Positions 5,818 through 9,811 of a stretch of DNA of 9,811 nucleotides are shown piece after piece. Location: positions 1 to 9,811 of the forward strand of contig JAIRSN010000139.1 of the NCBI GenBank assembly GCA_031255425.1, given 5' to 3'. Source of the stretch: Dysgonamonadaceae bacterium (GTDB lineage Bacteria > Bacteroidota > Bacteroidia > Bacteroidales > Azobacteroidaceae). The stretch's first letter is position 1. Every line of letters starts with the position of its first letter. Below the pieces are notes generated by a model. It did no database searches, had not been told where the DNA came from, and worked only from the letters and a program-made list of their open reading frames with translations. Made by a program: the position numbers and the translations under genes.

Positions 5818-6414
5818 ATGATTAAAGTAAGTTTTTTGAAGAAAGTCCTATTTATAGGCGTTATTTGTGGAGTTACATTAACTTCATTTGCTCAAGAAGC
5901 AAAAACTGCCGGCGAATTGAAGGCAGAACGGGAACAACTCCAAGCAGAGTTGAAGTCGAAAGGTACGAAGAAGCGCGAAGAAAAAATCGTTAAACTTGCG
6001 TCCGAAACGCCGAAGCAAACCGCTTCGCAAAGCGTCAACGGACTGGTTGAAATGTCGAAAGGGATTCTTGTAACGCTGGTGTCCAACAACGAGTTTCTGG
6101 CAACTTTCAAACGGGAGATTACCGACAACGGGGATGGTGAGATCGATGTTACAACTCACAAAGCGAAACTGACCGATTACGTAGGTTTGGCTGCGAATTT
6201 AGCTGCTGCGGGAATCCAGATTACTTCGGGGATGGAAAATCTCAAAGGGGCTTCGGACGAAGTGAAAAGCCTGAGCCCGCTTGAAGCGGCATCGGCAGGC
6301 AAGTCTGTCAAGTTCTCTTCGGAAGCGCTGAAATTGTCGGGCGAAGAGGTTGCTTTGCAACTCAAATTAGTCAATAATTTGATTGCAACAATTAAATCTT
6401 CGGATAATTTGTAA
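5818..6414 (+). CDS. Exported helical protein of unknown function, cluster gene 1
   Basis: Predicted 198-residue protein with a Sec signal peptide (1-25, cleavage likely at SFA|Q). I do not recognise a family. The mature part starts with a charged, probably coiled-coil segment (27-60, AGELKAEREQLQAELKSKG). It continues with amphipathic, Ala/Ser/Leu-rich helices (70-100 and 118-195), with no cysteine after the signal peptide and no internal membrane span. A short loop at 102-113, TDNGDGEIDVTT, resembles an EF-hand/dockerin calcium loop (N, D and G-x-I in register) but lacks the first Asp. The start at 5818 is set by the signal peptide. It is the first of five same-strand genes, with 11 bases to the next ATG. 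A small periplasmic or outer-membrane-associated subunit or scaffold is possible, but this is inferred only from its neighbours. Confidence 0.85.
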   Translation: MIKVSFLKKVLFIGVICGVTLTSFAQEAKTAGELKAEREQLQAELKSKGTKKREEKIVKLASETPKQTASQSVNGLVEMSKGILVTLVSNNEFLATFKREITDNGDGEIDVTTHKAKLTDYVGLAANLAAAGIQITSGMENLKGASDEVKSLSPLEAASAGKSVKFSSEALKLSGEEVALQLKLVNNLIATIKSSDNL

Positions 6415-6425
6415 TCCTGTTGAAG

Positions 6426-7226
6426 ATGAAAATATTCTCAGTAATCTGTTTATCGCTTGTGAGTAACATTCTGTGTTACTCACAGGTCGATAAACCTGTG
6501 GTATGCATAGATGTATTTACATCTGAAATTGAATCGCCGTTCAAAACGTTTGTAACTAAAAAGGTGGTTCAAGTGGTTACGAACACACACCGTTTCAGTG
6601 TGATAGATAAAAACAGTTTATCGGATATGCTGGAATTTCAAAAAAGCGAAGAAATCCTCGACGAGAAGATTAAAGTGACGGATTACTCGGCGCAGGAAAT
6701 CGAATCCTACATAAAAGGACATATTCAAAAGATAAACATTTACACCATGAAAAATCCGGATGGAAGCGTGAATGGTTATAAGGCAAGCGCGGCATTTACC
6801 TTGCAGGTGATGAGCGGTGCAACGGGTGTAACGACCGAAGCCGAGAGCTTTCAAACCGAAGTAAGCCCTTTGGCAATGTCGAAAGAGCAGGCTGTAAATC
6901 AAACGTTGCAATCCATTGAGCCGAAGTTGAAGGCTTATTTTATCAAGACATTTCCAATGAAAACTAAAATCGTAAAAATGATTGATAATAAGAGAGCTTT
7001 AATTGCAGGCGGAAAAACGTTTGGTTTTAAAGAAGGCGACAAATTAACGGTGGAACGTATTGAAATGCTTGAAGGCAAACCCTATCCTACCGAAATCGGA
7101 GAACTGAAAATCACCAAAATTGCAGGCGATGATTTTTCGGAATGTAGCATTTCAAAAGGCAGTAAAGAAATTTTGGCAGCGTTTAATGCGGCCGTAAAAT
7201 TAACCTGTAAATTGATCGTAAAGTAA
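6426..7226 (+). CDS. Exported CsgG-like protein with FlgT-C-like domain, cluster gene 2
   Basis: Predicted 266-residue periplasmic protein. The signal peptide is residues 1-19 (cleavage near CYS|Q); the Cys17 context (ILC) is not a good lipobox. Residues about 24-175 look like a CsgG/FlgO-type fold: a beta strand (PVVCIDVF), a helix, then RFSVIDKNSLSDMLEFQKSEEILDE, which matches the CsgG-family pattern where a strand ending in 'RF.V.D/R' precedes a helix and 'L..LL..Q'. Residues about 178-250 look like an FlgT C-terminal domain: IVKMIDNKRALIAGGK, GFKEGDKLTVER, then IGELKITKI. Domain calls come from pattern memory and were not searched. The start at 6426 (ATG) is preferred over a TTG two codons earlier. 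It sits 11 bases after gene 1 and 6 before gene 3. Unlike CsgG, no lipid anchor is evident. Confidence 0.85.
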   Translation: MKIFSVICLSLVSNILCYSQVDKPVVCIDVFTSEIESPFKTFVTKKVVQVVTNTHRFSVIDKNSLSDMLEFQKSEEILDEKIKVTDYSAQEIESYIKGHIQKINIYTMKNPDGSVNGYKASAAFTLQVMSGATGVTTEAESFQTEVSPLAMSKEQAVNQTLQSIEPKLKAYFIKTFPMKTKIVKMIDNKRALIAGGKTFGFKEGDKLTVERIEMLEGKPYPTEIGELKITKIAGDDFSECSISKGSKEILAAFNAAVKLTCKLIVK

Positions 7227-7232
7227 CTTATT

Positions 7233-7697
7233 ATGCAACATTTAATGAAATTATTTGTAGTGGGAGTTTCTGTTTTGATGCTTGCAAATTCCTGTCGCAC
7301 GATTTACCCTTCTGCCGAAGTGAATTATCTGTCGGGTGATGAACAAACGGTTACGGTTCGCGCTGTTGGTATAGGTAATGGCGAAGAAAAAGCGATTATT
7401 AATGCCGAACAAAAAGTTTTTGATGTGCTTTTTTTCAGGGGCTTACCCGAATCAAAGCAAAAATTGCCGATGACAGGCAATAACGAAAATGAAGAAAAAG
7501 CAAAACACAAAAATTACTTTGACAATTTTTACGACGGCAAGCGACACAAAACGTTTGTAATGTCTTCTATTCCGGTGAGTAAATCCACCCTTATAAAAGG
7601 CGGACAAAAACAGATTGCTGTTGATGTGAAAGTGAATTTGTCGGCACTGCGACGCGATTTGGAAACATTTGGTGTGATTAGAAAATTTGGTTTTTAA
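7233..7697 (+). CDS. LPP20/FlgP-like lipoprotein, cluster gene 3
   Basis: Predicted 154-residue lipoprotein. The signal sequence ends LMLANSC with Cys21, a relaxed Bacteroidota-type lipobox. A second ATG at 7245 would give a more typical 16-residue signal peptide, so the exact start is uncertain. The mature domain has TVTVRAVGIGNGEEKAIINAEQKVFDVLFFRGLP (about 39-72). This is a beta strand, a 'GxGxxxxxA' turn and a long Ala-containing helix, as in LPP20/FlgP lipoproteins. A polar Asn/Lys/Glu-rich insert (75-105) and further strands (KTFVMSSIPV, QIAVDVKVNLSALRRDL) follow. FlgP is an outer-membrane lipoprotein that forms basal discs or rings around flagella in other phyla. No flagellar genes are visible here, so the similarity suggests an envelope ring or tether rather than motility. 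Family placement is tentative. Confidence 0.83.
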   Translation: MQHLMKLFVVGVSVLMLANSCRTIYPSAEVNYLSGDEQTVTVRAVGIGNGEEKAIINAEQKVFDVLFFRGLPESKQKLPMTGNNENEEKAKHKNYFDNFYDGKRHKTFVMSSIPVSKSTLIKGGQKQIAVDVKVNLSALRRDLETFGVIRKFGF

Positions 7698-7716
7698 TTT
7701 AATCCGTATTTCAAAG

Positions 7717-8616
7717 ATGAAAAAGATATATATAACAACATTAGCGATTTTATCGCTTTTCACAAGCGCTGTTTTTGCTCAAAACAAAGCAACAGACAGC
7801 GGCGGACAGGTTGTTACCGTACAACCTAAAATTATGGTCATCCCCTACACCAAAGAGGGCGAAGACTTGCGCACTATTTTGGAACAGGACGAAACCAAGC
7901 GCATTGCCATTACCAAAATCAAAGAAGGTTTTGACAGTCGCGGTTTCACTACGGTTGATTTTGTGGCAAGGCTCAAGGCGGCTAAAACCAACAATGTGTT
8001 CACATCCGACAATCAAACCGACATCAAAACGCAAATCGTCGAAATGTCCGGTGCAGACGTTTATGTTGAAGCCGAAGTAATTGTCGAAAAAGCCTCGTCG
8101 GGCAATTCGGTGAAATTGATTTTGACGGCTTACGAATGTTCAACGGGTAATTCGCTGTCGAACAAAGTGGGCGAAAGCGGCCGCTTCTATACTGAAGACT
8201 TTAATAAATTATCTTCCAAAGCGGTGGAAAGTTGCGTGGATGACTTTCTGAATGTGATGCAGGCGAAATTTACCGACATTGTCAATAACGGGAAGTCCAT
8301 TATCATTGACATCAGTTTCGCGCCCGAATCGGAATACAAAATGTCGTCGGAAGTGGGTGACGACGGTCTTCCTCTCTCCGACCAGATTGAACTTTGGATG
8401 GAAGAAAACGCTTTCAAAAACAATTATCACATTCAGGGAACTACGGATGTGCGGATGATTTTTGATGATGTGCGTATCCCGCTCAAAGACCAATCGACAG
8501 GCAACAACTACAATCCCAACAAGTTTGGATTGGAAATGTTCAGGTTTTTCAAAAACCTCGGAATTTCTATCGGCCGTGATGTGAAAGGCAGTACTGTTTA
8601 CATAACCATTAAATAA
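7717..8616 (+). CDS. Exported DUF6175-like protein, cluster gene 4
   Basis: Predicted 299-residue periplasmic protein with a signal peptide (1-21, VFA|QN). Two domains can be seen. Residues about 36-186 begin KIMVIPYTKEGEDLRTILEQDETKR, then GFDSRGFTTVDFVARLKAA, then MSGADVYVEAEVIVEK, a TolB-N/CsgG-like order in which a nucleotide-free alpha/beta domain reports 'this protein exists/can be measured' strands before a SxxxxL helix. Residues about 192-299 form a smaller domain (GKSIIIDISFAPE ... LSDQIELWMEENAF ... TVYITIK). The whole resembles Bacteroidota proteins labelled DUF6175, whose function is unknown. The start at 7717 follows the signal peptide; an in-frame TTG at 7687 would overlap gene 3 and is less likely. 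It lies 19 bases after gene 3 and 8 before gene 5. There is no lipobox or membrane span. Confidence 0.87.
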   Translation: MKKIYITTLAILSLFTSAVFAQNKATDSGGQVVTVQPKIMVIPYTKEGEDLRTILEQDETKRIAITKIKEGFDSRGFTTVDFVARLKAAKTNNVFTSDNQTDIKTQIVEMSGADVYVEAEVIVEKASSGNSVKLILTAYECSTGNSLSNKVGESGRFYTEDFNKLSSKAVESCVDDFLNVMQAKFTDIVNNGKSIIIDISFAPESEYKMSSEVGDDGLPLSDQIELWMEENAFKNNYHIQGTTDVRMIFDDVRIPLKDQSTGNNYNPNKFGLEMFRFFKNLGISIGRDVKGSTVYITIK

Positions 8617-8624
8617 ACAGGCGA

Positions 8625-9575
8625 ATGAAAATTAGAATTCTAATACCCTTCATAATCGCAATTTTATTTGGTGTAACTGTATCTGCACAAAGCGTTGATG
8701 ATGTAGGGAAGATTGCTTTATCCGTGATTATGCCCGGAAATGTAGAGGGCCTGGATGCTTCACAGCTCTCAAAGTTGGAATCGAAAGTGACGCAAATCTG
8801 TACCGAAGCGGGCTTGTCGGCTTCGGGTTACAACCAAACGTTCGTGATTTATCCCAAATTTGCCGTTTACTCAACGGATGTTGTTGAAGGTGGAATGCAG
8901 AATATCACGGTAACAACTTGCGAGTTGTCGCTGTACATTAAGCAGGTAAGCAATAATTTGTTGTTTTCGTCGGTAGTAAAAACTTTGAAAGGCAGCGGAA
9001 AAACCAAAGAAATGGCCATTACCGGCGCTATTTCTCAAATTCCGGTTGCCGACAGGAAATTTGCCGAATTTATCGCCGAAGGCAAACAGAAAATCATTGC
9101 ATACTACGAAGCAAATTGCGCGGATATAATCAAAAAATCGGACACATTTACCAAAATGCAGCAATATGAGCAATCTTTGGGATTATTGATGTCTATTCCT
9201 GAGGAAGTTGCTTCGTGCCACAATAAAGTTTTGGAAAAATCGGTAGAAACATTCAAAGCATATCAAAATCAGCATTGTGCCAAACTTTTGCAACAGGCAA
9301 AAGCAAAGTCGGCCATGCAGGATTGGGACGGCGCTTTGGATATTTTGGCAGAAATCGACCCTTCGTCAAACTGTTTCAAAGAGCAGCAAACTTTGATTAA
9401 AAGCATTGAAAATAAAGTCAGTGCAGAAGTCAAAAAACGTTGGGACATGCAAGTTAAAATGTACAACGATGCAGTCGCTTTGGAAAAGCAGCGTGTCAAC
9501 GCTGCCAAAGAAATTGCTGTTGCCTGTTACAAAAGCCAGCCGGCAAATATAAATTACAATTACATTGTGAGATAG
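8625..9575 (+). CDS. Exported CsgG/TolB-N-like protein with Cys-bearing helical repeats, cluster gene 5
   Basis: Predicted 316-residue periplasmic protein with a signal peptide (1-21, VSA|Q). Residues about 25-155 look like a CsgG/TolB-N type alpha/beta domain: ALSVIMPGNVEGLDASQLSKLESKVTQICTEAGLSA, then TFVIYPKFAVYSTDVVEGG, then ITVTTCELSLYIKQ. Residues about 160-310 are helical and TPR-like. Two copies of a unit of about 53 residues can be aligned. The first runs from Cys165 to Cys198, with MQQYEQSLGLL between them. The second runs from Cys218 to Cys250, with MQDWDGALDIL between them. One more cysteine lies at 301. Paired cysteines in an exported protein suggest disulphide-clamped repeats. 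Repeat-bearing tails of this sort often bind protein partners. I do not recognise a named family. It ends the cluster and is followed by a terminator about 85 bases on. Confidence 0.86.
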   Translation: MKIRILIPFIIAILFGVTVSAQSVDDVGKIALSVIMPGNVEGLDASQLSKLESKVTQICTEAGLSASGYNQTFVIYPKFAVYSTDVVEGGMQNITVTTCELSLYIKQVSNNLLFSSVVKTLKGSGKTKEMAITGAISQIPVADRKFAEFIAEGKQKIIAYYEANCADIIKKSDTFTKMQQYEQSLGLLMSIPEEVASCHNKVLEKSVETFKAYQNQHCAKLLQQAKAKSAMQDWDGALDILAEIDPSSNCFKEQQTLIKSIENKVSAEVKKRWDMQVKMYNDAVALEKQRVNAAKEIAVACYKSQPANINYNYIVR

Positions 9576-9660
9576 GTTGTCGTGGCGCCGCTCTGTTGAA
9601 AAGGATCAGGGCAAACGCATCATAATCCATGCGCCGTGGAATTCGATGCATCATCAATAG

Positions 9661-9700
9661 TAAAAGCGGTTGCGGCGGCGGCGGCCGCTTTTATATTTTA
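9661..9700 (+). terminator. Intrinsic terminator of the five-gene cluster (possibly bidirectional)
   Basis: TAAAAGCGG (9661-9669) pairs perfectly with CCGCTTTTA (9685-9693) around a 15-base CGG-repeat loop, then TATTTTA follows. The A-run on the left arm makes the hairpin usable in both directions, which fits a convergent minus-strand gene at the right edge. The bases between the last stop (9575) and this hairpin hold no gene that I can see, only a short CGCAT/ATGCG inverted repeat near 9616-9633. Confidence 0.75.
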
Positions 9701-9705
9701 TAAAA

Positions 9706-9810
9706 TTATCTTTTGGAGATAACCTGTTGAACAAAAGGCAGTAAGCGGAATTTTTCAGCCATTGAGGTAACGATTTGGCAACCGTGCCGATTTCTGCGTT
9801 TTGCGCTGTA
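9706..9810 (-). CDS. Possible 3' end of a minus-strand gene, cut by the window edge
   Basis: On the minus strand one frame is open from the right edge for 34 codons and ends in TAA at 9706-9708, just before the terminator; its last residues read MAEKFRLLPFVQQVISKR. A second minus-strand frame is also open and runs on through the terminator to TGA at 9654. That is less plausible, but I cannot exclude it. The plus strand has many stops here. No family is recognised; the fragment is too short for a function. Confidence 0.25.
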   Translation of the reverse strand, partial: YSAKRRNRHGCQIVTSMAEKFRLLPFVQQVISKR

Positions 9811-9811
9811 T

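Overview
The window looks like a piece of a Bacteroidota chromosome, most likely order Bacteroidales. This rests on near-consensus TAnnTTTG -7 promoter elements (for example TATATTTG), weak Shine-Dalgarno sites, signal peptides that end just before a Gln, and the gene content: KdsC next to Maf, a short RsmI, UxuA and a coiled-coil lipoprotein. No rRNA, tRNA, CRISPR array or recognisable intact insertion sequence was seen.

Left part, GC-richer (about 1-5372). A tandem array of 41-42 bp hairpin units fills positions 1-208, with degenerate copies to about 273. A minus-strand terminator region (428-484) ends the kdsC-maf pair (Kdo-8-phosphate phosphatase and Maf nucleotide pyrophosphatase). Next comes a second minus-strand operon, uxuA (mannonate dehydratase), rsmI (16S rRNA 2'-O-methyltransferase) and a coiled-coil lipoprotein, with its own terminator at 1705-1758. 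Divergent from uxuA is trmN6 (tRNA1Val A37 N6-methyltransferase) with a good -7 element. These are ordinary housekeeping and sugar-acid genes.

Intergenic region 5373-5817. This 445-base stretch has no credible gene. It holds a TATATTTG promoter element, then an RNA-like element with two competing folds. One is a long rod (5568-5613 paired with 5662-5690). The other is a 16-bp terminator-type hairpin (5644-5660 with 5692-5707) followed by a T-run. The arms interleave, so the two full folds exclude each other.

Right part, AT-richer (5818-9575). Five closely spaced plus-strand genes all encode exported proteins: a small helical protein, a CsgG-like protein with an FlgT-C-like tail, an LPP20/FlgP-like lipoprotein, a DUF6175-like protein, and a CsgG/TolB-N-like protein with cysteine-bearing helical repeats. 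FlgO (CsgG-like), FlgP (LPP20-like) and FlgT build outer-membrane rings of flagella in Vibrio. Here similar folds sit together with no flagellar gene in view. I infer an uncharacterised envelope module, possibly controlled by the structured leader. A bidirectional-looking terminator (9661-9700) closes the cluster. The last ~100 bases may hold the 3' end of a minus-strand gene.
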